A DNA stretch of 64,000 bases from Flavobacteriia bacterium (GTDB lineage Bacteria > Bacteroidota > Bacteroidia > Flavobacteriales_D > Crocinitomicaceae): positions 62,001-126,000 of the forward strand of contig CANFHU010000003.1 in assembly GCA_947446925.1 (NCBI GenBank), given 5' to 3'. Below the pieces are notes generated by a model. That model had not been told where the DNA came from. It saw nothing but the letters and a program-made list of their open reading frames with translations, and did not search any database. Both the position numbers and the translations under genes were made by a program. Below, one piece after another: positions 8,486 through 16,627 of this stretch (position 1 is the stretch's first letter; each line of letters starts with the position of its first letter).

Positions 8486-9846
8486 TATTCGTTTTTTGTT
8501 TCTTTAGTTGTATTACTATAGGATGGTCGCAAAGTCAACGGAAGTTGAAAGAATCGTTTGTAGATAGTGCTTCATATGTCTATTTTACACAAGGTAAACA
8601 TGATGCATTAGTAGTATTGACAGACAAAGCTTTATCTTCAGGAATAGATTCCTATTACCTTCGTGTACGAATAGGAGTGTCCTATTTTACGAAAAATGAA
8701 TTTTATCTCGCTGTAATTCATCTGCGTAAGGCCATTGCTTTTTATCCTTCAGATATGTATGCAAAAGATTTTTTATTCTATGCTTATTTATACACTGGAA
8801 ATTTGGAGGAAGCGAAATTATTGATTGTAAAAATGCCAACAACGTATCAGGTTGCATATCGAAAGTTAATAGTAAATCAAAATTCCTTTGCATTTGAATC
8901 TGGTTTTCAAACAACAAATTATGCTAATTCGCAAGATACTTCCGTGTTTTTAGCAAAAGATGTTTCAGATACATCACTACATGGAAATGCCATTTATGCC
9001 GAATCTGATCGAATGAAATCCATTCAATACGCACAGATCGGAATGGGTTATCCTATTTCCAACAGAATAAAGGGTTATTCAGGTGTTTCAATGGTGAAAA
9101 ATAATCGTGAACAACATATTTACGCGCGAGAAAATTTGGTTAAAGATACTTCTAACGTATATGCTTTAACACAATATCAGGTGTACACTGGCCTAACGAT
9201 AACAATGCCAAAACATGTGAATCTTTTAGTAGGTGGTCAATATATGTATTACGCGCAAGATAAATTGTACGCAAATTACGATACGATAACTTGGAAATAT
9301 AGTTATCAAGACAGCAAAACCACTAGAAATAATTTTGTTTCAAACTTTTCGCTAACCAAATCTTTCCAGAAGTTGATCCCAATGGTAAGTATTGGCGTAA
9401 ATAGAATTGATGGATTAACAATGATGCAATATGCATCTCAAATTAGTTATTTACCTTTCGGAAATTTCAAATTTGCAGTTACCGGTGGATTTTCCCTTTC
9501 AAAAGAGAATAATGCAGCTAGAAAAGTATATTTTGCAAAGTTAACTGGAAAAATAACGGATTATTTATGGTATGACACGTATTTTTATGCTGGAAATTTA
9601 AAGAATTTAACCGAAGGAAATGCGTATGTGGTGTATAATATTTCCGATAAAATAACCTTGAAATCTGGGTTTAATCTAACCTATTATTTCAACCAAAAAA
9701 TAAGTCTTGCTTGTCGTTATGATCTACTAAAACGGGAGTCTTCTTATTATCGCTATTACACTACGTTTAAAGCAACTGAAACAAAAATGTACGCAGATAA
9801 GTATATTAATAATTCATTTATTTTAAGTTTGTTATGGAAATTCTAA
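8473..9846 (+). CDS. TPR plus outer-membrane beta-barrel protein (YaiO-like)
   Basis: A signal peptide (MRKLIFVFCFF to about WSQ) precedes a short TPR-like helical region (about residues 30-130, with YYLRVRIGVSYF and a YPSDMYAKD repeat). The remainder (about 150-457) alternates short amphipathic strands with many Tyr/Asn/Lys residues and ends in SLLWKF. A terminal phenylalanine is typical of barrels inserted by BamA. The architecture resembles YaiO-family proteins. It overlaps the upstream fusion gene by 13 bases and the downstream TPR gene by 13, so translation is coupled. It could be the outer-membrane exit or receptor of the unit, which is inference. Confidence 0.75.
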   Translation: MRKLIFVFCFFSCITIGWSQSQRKLKESFVDSASYVYFTQGKHDALVVLTDKALSSGIDSYYLRVRIGVSYFTKNEFYLAVIHLRKAIAFYPSDMYAKDFLFYAYLYTGNLEEAKLLIVKMPTTYQVAYRKLIVNQNSFAFESGFQTTNYANSQDTSVFLAKDVSDTSLHGNAIYAESDRMKSIQYAQIGMGYPISNRIKGYSGVSMVKNNREQHIYARENLVKDTSNVYALTQYQVYTGLTITMPKHVNLLVGGQYMYYAQDKLYANYDTITWKYSYQDSKTTRNNFVSNFSLTKSFQKLIPMVSIGVNRIDGLTMMQYASQISYLPFGNFKFAVTGGFSLSKENNAARKVYFAKLTGKITDYLWYDTYFYAGNLKNLTEGNAYVVYNISDKITLKSGFNLTYYFNQKISLACRYDLLKRESSYYRYYTTFKATETKMYADKYINNSFILSLLWKF

Positions 9847-10454
9847 AGAGGAGAATCGTTGTTGTTTTCACTTTTTTGACTTTGTCTTTAAGTCTGCTTT
9901 CACAATCAGATGTTGCGGTAAGAGAAGCGTTAAAAAAGAGTTATGATTCAGAATATCAATTAAAATATCAAAAAGCAATCGAGGATTTACAGAGTGTTTA
10001 TGAACCAACTAGTTATGAATTAAACCTTCGAATAGGTTGGTTAAGTTATAAAGTTGGAAAATATACAGAATCTGTAACGTATTATAAAAAAGCAATTGCG
10101 AAAATGCCGCTAAGTATTGAAGCAAAATTAGGAATTGTATATCCACTTGGTGCACTTGAAAAATGGGAACTAGTGGTGGATAATTACCTATCGATCGTGA
10201 AAATTGATACCTACAATGCAACTGCAAATTATCGTCTTGCTTTAATCTATTATAATCGTGGAGATTATGGTAATTCGTGGAAGTATCTACAAAAATATAT
10301 AAATCTGTATCCATTTGACTACGATGGCAATAGTTTAGCTGGATGGGTAAAATATAGTGTTGGTAAAAAAGAAGAAGCGTATGTGTTTTTTAAAAAAGCA
10401 CTAATGATTAATCCATACGATACAAGTTTTAATAAAGTGCTAGGAATAAAGTAA
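9834..10454 (+). CDS. Secreted TPR protein, first of two paralogues
   Basis: This 206-residue protein has an N-terminal signal sequence (hydrophobic VVVFTFLTLSLSLLS) and then about four TPR units. Recognisable pieces are LKYQKAIEDL, RIGWLSYKVGKYTESVTYYKKAI, NYRLALIYYNRGDY and LAGWVKYSVGKKEEAYVFFKKAL. It most likely acts in the periplasm as a protein-protein adaptor. It starts inside the end of the barrel gene and lies 25 bases before a close paralogue of identical length. No enzymatic domain is present, and the partner is unknown. Confidence 0.8.
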   Translation: MEILKRRIVVVFTFLTLSLSLLSQSDVAVREALKKSYDSEYQLKYQKAIEDLQSVYEPTSYELNLRIGWLSYKVGKYTESVTYYKKAIAKMPLSIEAKLGIVYPLGALEKWELVVDNYLSIVKIDTYNATANYRLALIYYNRGDYGNSWKYLQKYINLYPFDYDGNSLAGWVKYSVGKKEEAYVFFKKALMINPYDTSFNKVLGIK

Positions 10455-10479
10455 ATAATAAAATAAAAAATCAATAATT

Positions 10480-11100
10480 ATGAAAAATCGTTTAATAAAA
10501 TTCATGTCTTTAGGGTTGTTTTCACTAACATCCATTTTTTCTTTTTCTCAAAATGAAATTGAATTAAGAAGTGCCTTTAAACAAAGTTATGTCGATGAAT
10601 ATAACTTAAAATATGCAAAAGCAATTGAAGATTTAACTCCTTTTGCAAATGTAAATACGTATGAAGTGCATGTTCGTTTAGCTTGGTTAAATTATTGTAA
10701 TTTGAAATTTAATGATGCTGCTATACATTATAAAAAAGCAGTTGAACTCGCTCCCAAAAGTCTAGAAGCAAGAATGGGATATATTTATACATTAGCTTCT
10801 TTAGAAAAATGGGATTTGGTTATTGACCAATACAAGGTAATTATTGGGATTGATCCAACTCATGCTTTAGCAAATTACAATCTTGCTTTAATCTATTATA
10901 ATAGAGCGGATTATAAATCTGCCTTGCCTTATATTTCGACGTACATAAATTGCTATCCATTTAATTTTGATGGTGTAAATCTTGCAGGCTGGATTAAATT
11001 TAATTTAGGGAATAAAGATGAGGCAATTTCGTATTTCAAAAAAGCCTTACTATTAAGTCCAGACGAAAAAAAATATGACACAATCTTAAAAGTTAAATAA
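10480..11100 (+). CDS. Secreted TPR protein, second of two paralogues
   Basis: This is also 206 residues and collinear with its upstream neighbour: signal peptide, then the shared LKYAKAIEDL, an LAWLNYCNLKFNDAAIHYKKAVE repeat, NLALIYYNRADY and a GWIKFNLGNKDEAISYFKKAL repeat. The identity is plain by eye and indicates tandem duplication. It is the last gene of the unit; a strong terminator follows 20 bases after the stop. The two copies may form a heterodimer or bind different partners, which is inference. Confidence 0.8.
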   Translation: MKNRLIKFMSLGLFSLTSIFSFSQNEIELRSAFKQSYVDEYNLKYAKAIEDLTPFANVNTYEVHVRLAWLNYCNLKFNDAAIHYKKAVELAPKSLEARMGYIYTLASLEKWDLVIDQYKVIIGIDPTHALANYNLALIYYNRADYKSALPYISTYINCYPFNFDGVNLAGWIKFNLGNKDEAISYFKKALLLSPDEKKYDTILKVK

Positions 11101-11120
11101 TTTTATTTTATCATTTTTTA

Positions 11121-11146
11121 AATGCCCATCAACGATGGGCATTTTT
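11121..11146 (+). terminator. Rho-independent terminator closing the seven-gene unit
   Basis: AATGCCCATC (11121-11130) and GATGGGCATT (11134-11143) form a ten-pair stem around AAC, followed by TTT. It marks the 3' end of the transcript from the PqqD-like gene to the second TPR gene. Confidence 0.85.
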
Positions 11147-11150
11147 AGTT

Positions 11151-11158
11151 TAACTTTG
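11151..11158 (+). promoter_or_regulatory. Candidate -7 promoter element for terC
   Basis: TAACTTTG matches the Bacteroidota -7 consensus TAnnTTTG and lies 17 bases before the ATG at 11176, just after a terminator. No convincing -33 TTG is visible because the spacer region lies in the terminator. Confidence 0.45.
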
Positions 11159-11175
11159 TCTGAAATATATTCTAT

Positions 11176-11925
11176 ATGCAAGAGTTAATGCAACAAATAA
11201 TAGATAATCCAACCGCATCGTTGATTATCATAGGTAATTTAGTATTAATTGAGAGTTTACTTTCAATAGATAATGCAGCTGTTTTAGCAACTATGGTTTT
11301 GGATTTACCTGAAAATCAACGTCAAAAAGCATTAAAGTACGGAATTCTTGGAGCCTATGTTTTTAGAGGATTAGCATTATTATTTGCGTCTGTTTTGATA
11401 AAAATTTGGTGGCTGAAACCGATTGGTGGTTTGTACCTACTTTACCTAGTTTTTGATTGGTGGAAAAAGAAAAAGCAAGTAGAAAATAGAGAGGAAACTT
11501 TGGATAAAAATGCAAATTGGGTATATAGAAAAACAGTTGGTTATATTGGGAATTTTTGGGCTACCATAGCATTGGTAGAGTTAATGGATATGGCTTTTTC
11601 GATTGACAATGTCTTCGCTGCAGTAGCATATACTCCAAATACAATTTTAATCTGTATTGGTGTTTTTATTGGAATTCTGGCAATGCGTTTTGTCGCGCAA
11701 TGGTTTGTGAAACTTATGGAGAAATTCCCTTTCTTGGAAACATCTGCCTTTATTGTGATAGCAATTTTAGGTCTTAAGTTATCTTTTTCAGTGTACGAAC
11801 ATTTTTTTCCTAAGCAGACACTTTCTATATTTATGAAAAGTGAAACTGCAGATATGTTTATTTCTATATTAACAATCGGTATTTTTCTTGTGCCAATTCT
11901 TTTTGCGTTTAGCAAGAAAAAATAA
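11176..11925 (+). CDS. TerC-family integral membrane protein
   Basis: This 249-residue inner-membrane protein has about seven hydrophobic segments. The two family signatures are present: ESLLSIDNA with E26, D32 and N33, and ELMDMAFSIDN with E135, D144 and N145. These acidic residues lie in the membrane and are thought to coordinate metal; TerC/Alx relatives export manganese or protect secreted metalloproteins. The gene stands alone between a terminator and a HEAT-like gene. The metal specificity here is not determined by sequence. Confidence 0.9.
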   Translation: MQELMQQIIDNPTASLIIIGNLVLIESLLSIDNAAVLATMVLDLPENQRQKALKYGILGAYVFRGLALLFASVLIKIWWLKPIGGLYLLYLVFDWWKKKKQVENREETLDKNANWVYRKTVGYIGNFWATIALVELMDMAFSIDNVFAAVAYTPNTILICIGVFIGILAMRFVAQWFVKLMEKFPFLETSAFIVIAILGLKLSFSVYEHFFPKQTLSIFMKSETADMFISILTIGIFLVPILFAFSKKK

Positions 11926-12011
11926 GATCTTACTGTAAGTTCTTGGTGGTTTATTTTAAGTTGTAATTTTTTTCAATTTATAGAAGTAGGCAGCCATCAA
12001 TACTAAATGTT

Positions 12012-12019
12012 TAAATTTG
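12012..12019 (+). promoter_or_regulatory. Candidate -7 element for the HEAT-like gene
   Basis: TAAATTTG matches TAnnTTTG and ends 16 bases before the ATG at 12036. I see no clear -33 TTG at the expected distance. Confidence 0.35.
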
Positions 12020-12035
12020 TATAAAATATAATTGG

Positions 12036-12614
12036 ATGGAAGAAAAAGCAAAAAAATCTACAGGAACTAAAAAAGCGAAAATTGAAGCTTTACTTTTGGA
12101 TGTAAAATCAAGTAATACTACTGTTGTAAAAACCGCTTTGGAAGGACTTAAAATAGTAGGTGAGCCAAGTATATTACATCCAATTTTACTTGAATTAAAT
12201 ACAAAAAATCACACTGAAAAAAACGGTTTAATCCTTGAATTTTTAGCTTGTTTAAAAGATAGTAAGGCACGTTCTGTGATGATTAATTTAATTCAACAAA
12301 GTGAATTAAAGGAATATCAACAACTATTACTTTCAACAATTTGGAATTCTCCATTGGATTATACCGAATACTTAGAAGTTTTTGTTGATCTAGCTGTGAA
12401 AGGGGATTTCATGACTACTTTAGAATGTTTAACAATCATTGAAAATTTAGAAGGACCTTTTGCAGAAAAATCGGTGATGGAGGCACAAGTTTTATTAGGC
12501 GCTTATGCAGAATCAACTCCGGATAAAAACAGTCAAAAAGGGATGCTAATTAGTGAAATCGCTTTATTAATTAAAGATTTTCAACGTATTGTGGATGCAG
12601 ATGACGAATACTAG
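12036..12614 (+). CDS. Helical-repeat (HEAT-like) protein of unknown function
   Basis: The 192-residue protein has a lysine-rich N-terminus, no signal peptide and a run of paired helices of HEAT type (KTALEGLKIVGEPSILHPIL, LILEFLACLKDSKARSVMI). It is probably cytoplasmic and a scaffold. It stands between terC and the convergent hydrolase gene. Its TAG stop (12612-12614) overlaps the hydrolase stop on the other strand, together using the palindrome CTAG. I cannot name the family. Confidence 0.7.
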   Translation: MEEKAKKSTGTKKAKIEALLLDVKSSNTTVVKTALEGLKIVGEPSILHPILLELNTKNHTEKNGLILEFLACLKDSKARSVMINLIQQSELKEYQQLLLSTIWNSPLDYTEYLEVFVDLAVKGDFMTTLECLTIIENLEGPFAEKSVMEAQVLLGAYAESTPDKNSQKGMLISEIALLIKDFQRIVDADDEY

Positions 12615-13366
12615 AGTTTGTCTAGTAACAAATCTGTAATAGTTTTTTCTACAACTTTACTAGCTTCAATATGAGACATGTGTCCCGCATTTGGTATCGT
12701 GATGTAAGGTATTTGATTTGCTGTTTTGTTTTGCATTTCTTGTTCACTAACAATACCATCTTTTTCACCTTGTATACATACGAGATTAGCGGAAATTGAT
12801 TTGGCGAAATGCGATAAATCAGGTCTGTTACGCATAGCCAAACTTGCATAGGTAATTCCTTCCTCGGAAATGTTTTTCGCTTCTGTTATCAACACTTCAA
12901 TGTCAGATTTGTGCTTGTTTGGTCGAATAAATAGTCCAGGAATAGCCTCTTGAATAAATAAATTTTTATTCTTTTTAATAATTGAAATTACCCGATCTCT
13001 ATTCTGTTTTTTTTCAATCGTATCTTCCCAAAAATTAGAATTCAATAAAAGTACTTTAGGTCTAAAATTTACAATCCTAGCGATTTCTAATGCTACATAT
13101 CCACCCATCGAATGACCAACTAGGTCGAACGTATGAATACCCCTAGAAAATAAGTCGTTACATATCGTTCTTGCGAAGGAAGTAATGCTTGGTGTTTCAT
13201 CTAGCAAAGTAGAAGAAGATCCATGTCCAGGAATATCTATATAAATACATTGAATCAAATGCTCTGGAAATTCCAAGTATTCCCACATCGTAGAAGATTC
13301 TAAAAAACCATGAAGAAATACTACTGGTTTTCCTGTACCTTGAACACGAATGTTTAATGCGCGCAT
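12611..13366 (-). CDS. Alpha/beta-hydrolase fold protein
   Basis: This 251-residue esterase/lipase-like hydrolase has the oxyanion-side HG at 19-20, nucleophile elbow GHSMGG with S86, an acid in GEKDG and the catalytic histidine in NAGHMSH. No signal peptide is visible, so it is likely cytoplasmic. It directly abuts the end of the aminopeptidase P gene with no gap and should share its transcript. The natural ester or amide substrate cannot be told; the MenH/BioH-like size leaves several options. Confidence 0.85.
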   Translation of the reverse strand: MRALNIRVQGTGKPVVFLHGFLESSTMWEYLEFPEHLIQCIYIDIPGHGSSSTLLDETPSITSFARTICNDLFSRGIHTFDLVGHSMGGYVALEIARIVNFRPKVLLLNSNFWEDTIEKKQNRDRVISIIKKNKNLFIQEAIPGLFIRPNKHKSDIEVLITEAKNISEEGITYASLAMRNRPDLSHFAKSISANLVCIQGEKDGIVSEQEMQNKTANQIPYITIPNAGHMSHIEASKVVEKTITDLLLDKL

Positions 13367-14659
13367 TTAAGAGTTCATTATAGATTCAATCTCTTCCACT
13401 TCAATTGGAATATTTGCCATTAAATTAAATGGTCCTCCATTTTCTTGTACGACTAAATCATCTTCAATACGTATACCAATTCCTTCTTCTGGAATATAAA
13501 TACCAGGTTCGCAGGTGAATACCATTCCCGCTTTGATGGGTTCATGAAATAATCCAACATCATGCGTGTCCAAACCAAGAAAGTGAGAGGTACCATGCAT
13601 AAAATATTTTTTGTATGCCGGCCATGCTGGATCTTGATTTTTAATGTCAGTAGCATCGATTAATTTTAATTTAATCAATTCACTTTCCATTAATCTTCCA
13701 ACTTCTTGGTGGTACTCCGGAATAATTGTACCAGGGACTAACATTTTTTGCGCTTCCGTTTTTACATGTAATACGGAATTGTATATTGCTTTTTGTCGTT
13801 CTGTAAATTTTCCATTTACTGGAATACAACGAGTTAAATCAGAAGCATAATTCGCATATTCGGCGCCTACATCTAATAAAATTAAATCCCCAGATTGACA
13901 TTTTTGATTATTATCAATATAATGAAGGACGCATGCATTTTTACCAGATGCAATTATTGGTGTATATGCAAACCCTTTTGATCGATTCATTAAAAATTCG
14001 TGTGCTAACTCCGCTTCAATTTCATACTCCCAAACTCCTGGTTTAATGAATTTTAATAAACGATTGATTCCTTTGTGAGTTATGTCGCACGCTTGCTGCA
14101 TTAATACCAATTCTTCTTGCTCTTTTACAGAACGAATAGCGTGTAATATTGGTGCGCTTTTGTACACTGCATGTGCTGGGTAATCATTTTTACATTTTTT
14201 TACAAAACGTTCTTCGCGTGTTTCTGTATCTTTTCCTGCACGCAAATGCTCATTGGTGTTAAAGTAGATTCCTTCTGCTTCTGCCATCAACTGATTGAAG
14301 ATAGTGTCAAATTGTTGTAGCCAATAAACTGTTTTTATACCAGAAACTTCAAATGCTTGTTCCTTGGACAATTTTGCACCTTCCCAGATAGCGATTGTTT
14401 CATTTGTTTCCTTTAAAAACAAAATTTCACGATGATTTTCATTATTCGCACTTGGAAAAATGACTAAGATGGATTCCTCTTGATCTACCCCGGATAAGTA
14501 GAAAATATCTCGGTGTTGCTGAAATGGTAATGTGCTATCTGCACTTACTGGGTATATATCGTTTGAATTGAAGATTGCTAAGGATTTACCGTGTATTCTA
14601 GTACTAAATTTCGCACGATTCTTAATGAAAAGTTGAGAAGATATTTGATCGTATTTCAT
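13367..14659 (-). CDS. pepP: Xaa-Pro aminopeptidase (M24B, aminopeptidase P)
   Basis: It removes N-terminal residues that precede proline. The 430-residue protein has the N-terminal creatinase-like domain (FQQHRDIFYLSGVDQE) and a pita-bread catalytic domain. Metal ligands are visible: Asp in LLDVGAEYANYASDLTR, His in HGTSHFLGLDTHD, and Glu in EPGIYIP and GIRIEDD. The start ATG is complementary to 14657-14659. A good promoter lies upstream on this strand, TTG-N19-TATCTTTG. The hydrolase gene follows immediately. Confidence 0.92.
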   Translation of the reverse strand: MKYDQISSQLFIKNRAKFSTRIHGKSLAIFNSNDIYPVSADSTLPFQQHRDIFYLSGVDQEESILVIFPSANNENHREILFLKETNETIAIWEGAKLSKEQAFEVSGIKTVYWLQQFDTIFNQLMAEAEGIYFNTNEHLRAGKDTETREERFVKKCKNDYPAHAVYKSAPILHAIRSVKEQEELVLMQQACDITHKGINRLLKFIKPGVWEYEIEAELAHEFLMNRSKGFAYTPIIASGKNACVLHYIDNNQKCQSGDLILLDVGAEYANYASDLTRCIPVNGKFTERQKAIYNSVLHVKTEAQKMLVPGTIIPEYHQEVGRLMESELIKLKLIDATDIKNQDPAWPAYKKYFMHGTSHFLGLDTHDVGLFHEPIKAGMVFTCEPGIYIPEEGIGIRIEDDLVVQENGGPFNLMANIPIEVEEIESIMNS

Positions 14660-14685
14660 AGTCTTTATATTTTTTTATCTCAGAA

Positions 14686-14715
14686 CAAAGATACTTTTCT
14701 ATTCCCTTTTAACAA
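14686..14715 (-). promoter_or_regulatory. Promoter of the pepP-hydrolase operon
   Basis: On the minus strand, TTG (complement of 14713-14715) lies 19 bases before TATCTTTG (complement of 14686-14693). This fits the Flavobacterium consensus TTG-N17-23-TAnnTTTG, 26 bases before the start codon. Confidence 0.5.
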
Positions 14716-14804
14716 TTGTTTTTCATCTTTTTTGAATCCCAACTAAAACGTAAATGGATTACGTTCTTCTCGAAGTAGTTTTGTTAAAATTAAAATTCAA
14801 AAGC

Positions 14805-15125
14805 ATGATTACATTATTTGATAAAGTTGAAATACAGAAGATTGAATTTCAAACTAGTTGTAACGAAGTCTCTGTAATGTGTGTCGTTACGAAAGGAAAT
14901 CTACGTTACTCAAACGAAATTATACTAAATTTTTCGGATTTGAATAGATTGATAAATAAAATTCAGAAGATTACTAAAATTCGAGATTTATTTACTTATT
15001 TCAAATCTACTAAATTAGAAGACGGAGATGATTTGTATTATCTGACGAATCAGCAAAATTCAGAAATTGAATTGCCACTCTTGGAGATGGAAGAATTTAA
15101 ACCTTTAAGACAAATAAGAGCTTAA
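14805..15125 (+). CDS. Small hypothetical cytoplasmic protein
   Basis: An ATG at 14805 gives 106 residues starting MITLFDKVEIQKIEF. A longer frame from 14754 adds a lysine/leucine-rich 17-residue stretch without support. The protein looks like a beta-rich N-terminal half followed by a helix (DLNRLINKIQKI) and an acidic tail. No signal peptide or known motif is recognised. It lies alone between the divergent pepP promoter and a lipoprotein gene. Confidence 0.55.
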   Translation: MITLFDKVEIQKIEFQTSCNEVSVMCVVTKGNLRYSNEIILNFSDLNRLINKIQKITKIRDLFTYFKSTKLEDGDDLYYLTNQQNSEIELPLLEMEEFKPLRQIRA

Positions 15126-15249
15126 TTTTTGTCGTTTTTTGTGTGCCGATACTTTTTAATCCTATTTATTTAAATATGCATCCCAACTATTTTAGTTTCT
15201 TTCAGTGTAAATAAAACAACCAAGCCATTTTTCTTACGTCTTATTTTTA

Positions 15250-15257
15250 TATATTTG
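15250..15257 (+). promoter_or_regulatory. Candidate -7 element for the lipoprotein gene
   Basis: TATATTTG matches TAnnTTTG and lies 40 bases upstream of the ATG at 15298. Confidence 0.35.
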
Positions 15258-15297
15258 AATAATTATAACTCGTTTAGAGTCTAATATCTAGTTTACT

Positions 15298-15927
15298 ATG
15301 AAGAAAAATGTGTTTTTTTATTTATTACCTATCTTATTTTTAATTAGTTGTATTGAACATGAGATTATACCAGCTCCTAAACAAACAGTTGTTTTAACAA
15401 GTTCATTTCGAGGGGTGATTGGTGGTACAGATATAAAATGGTTGCAAAATGTCGATGATTACACTTGCTCGCCATCGCAAGATAAATTAATAACTTCTTC
15501 GAGTGATAAACTAAACTCAGCAATTTACAAATCAAAAATCAGTTCTAATTCTGCTAAAGGACAGATTCAAATTGCCTTAGGTAGTATTTATTGGATAAAT
15601 GATGCTTATGCAACGAAATTAATGTTCTCGAATTTTTTTGATGCTTTTAAAACCAATCCTCCAACATACTCAGTAGGCGCTAAACAAGGATTTGAAGTGA
15701 AATACACGGATAATATCGGTACTGAATGGGTTTCGGATTCTGCTTCAGTTTCTCCTCAAAATGTAACAATTTCTAACATCTCATATGATTCAGATTTAAG
15801 TAAAGATTATTGTTTTTTTACTTTAACTTTTAATTGTCACTTGTATCATTTGAATCCAGTTACAAAAAATAATGACTTTTTGGAAGTTAAAAATGCTATC
15901 TTCAAAGGTTGGTTCACAAGACAATAA
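15298..15927 (+). CDS. Putative lipoprotein of unknown function
   Basis: The N-terminus MKKNVFFYLLPILFLISC is a lipoprotein signal with C18 as the lipidated cysteine. The rest (209 residues in all) is Ser/Asn-rich and beta-rich with few charged clusters, as in Bacteroidota surface or periplasmic lipoproteins. I recognise no domain. It ends 19 bases before the amidotransferase-like gene, so the two may be co-transcribed. Confidence 0.7.
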   Translation: MKKNVFFYLLPILFLISCIEHEIIPAPKQTVVLTSSFRGVIGGTDIKWLQNVDDYTCSPSQDKLITSSSDKLNSAIYKSKISSNSAKGQIQIALGSIYWINDAYATKLMFSNFFDAFKTNPPTYSVGAKQGFEVKYTDNIGTEWVSDSASVSPQNVTISNISYDSDLSKDYCFFTLTFNCHLYHLNPVTKNNDFLEVKNAIFKGWFTRQ

Positions 15928-15946
15928 TCGATCCATGTGCTAAACG

Positions 15947-16627
15947 ATGAGTCAGACGATTAAAATAGCTATCATTGGCGATTATAATTTTACTTATAAC
16001 GCACACCATGCTACTAATTTGGCTCTTGATCATGCATCTTATTTTTTAGATGTAGAAATAAGTTATTATTGGATTAAATTGAACGAGGCGAGTCAATTGA
16101 CAGCACACCAATTAAAAGAATATGACGGGATTTGGATTAGTCCAGGCCCATATAAGAACGAATTTTTTCTTGGTGGAATCATTGAGTTTTTATTGCAACA
16201 AAACATACCGGTTTTTATAACTGGTGAAGGCTATAAAATTTTACTTGAAGTTTTGGTTGTTAGAAATAATTTGAATGTTAAAGGTGAAAAATTGATATCA
16301 GATAATCTAGTAGAGGGAAGAATGTTTGAACAAATTCAAATTATACCTCATTCCAAAGCACTGATTCATTTATATACAAATCACAATGATACAGAGTTGA
16401 CCGCAACTAGATATAGTTTATACCCAAAATTATTGAATTATTTAACAGACGAGTTTATTACCATAGAAGCATATAACCAAGTTGAAGAAGTGGAAATTTT
16501 TAGTTTGACAAATAAAGACTTTTTTCTTGCATGTGGTTTTTGTCCTCAAATCTCTTCTACGAGAGAAATTCCTCATCCCGTTATTTATACTTTTATAAAG
16601 GCAGCGATAGAGACGCAATTAAAGTAA
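15947..16627 (+). CDS. CTP-synthase C-terminal-like amidotransferase homologue, catalytic residues lost
   Basis: The 226-residue protein aligns in outline with class I glutamine amidotransferase domains of the CTP synthase C-terminal type: IAIIGDYN at the start, then YDGIWISPGPYKN, a nucleophile-elbow region and a late PHPVIYTFIKAAI. The usual GTCGG elbow reads TGEGY, putting E94 where the catalytic cysteine should be. The His-x-Glu pair of FHPE reads FCPQ (C199, Q201). All three catalytic residues thus appear changed, so hydrolysis of glutamine is unlikely. It may be a binding or regulatory relative. No in-frame TGA suggests selenocysteine. It overlaps convergent rnhA by nine bases. Confidence 0.75.
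   Translation: MSQTIKIAIIGDYNFTYNAHHATNLALDHASYFLDVEISYYWIKLNEASQLTAHQLKEYDGIWISPGPYKNEFFLGGIIEFLLQQNIPVFITGEGYKILLEVLVVRNNLNVKGEKLISDNLVEGRMFEQIQIIPHSKALIHLYTNHNDTELTATRYSLYPKLLNYLTDEFITIEAYNQVEEVEIFSLTNKDFFLACGFCPQISSTREIPHPVIYTFIKAAIETQLK

Noticed and set aside
10009-10314. Minus-strand frame opposite the first TPR gene
   Set aside because: It has no start context or motif, and the opposite strand is a well-supported TPR protein.
15947-16627. Selenocysteine in the amidotransferase-like protein (some relatives are labelled seleno-)
   Set aside because: There is no in-frame TGA, and the frame reads Glu at the expected Cys site.
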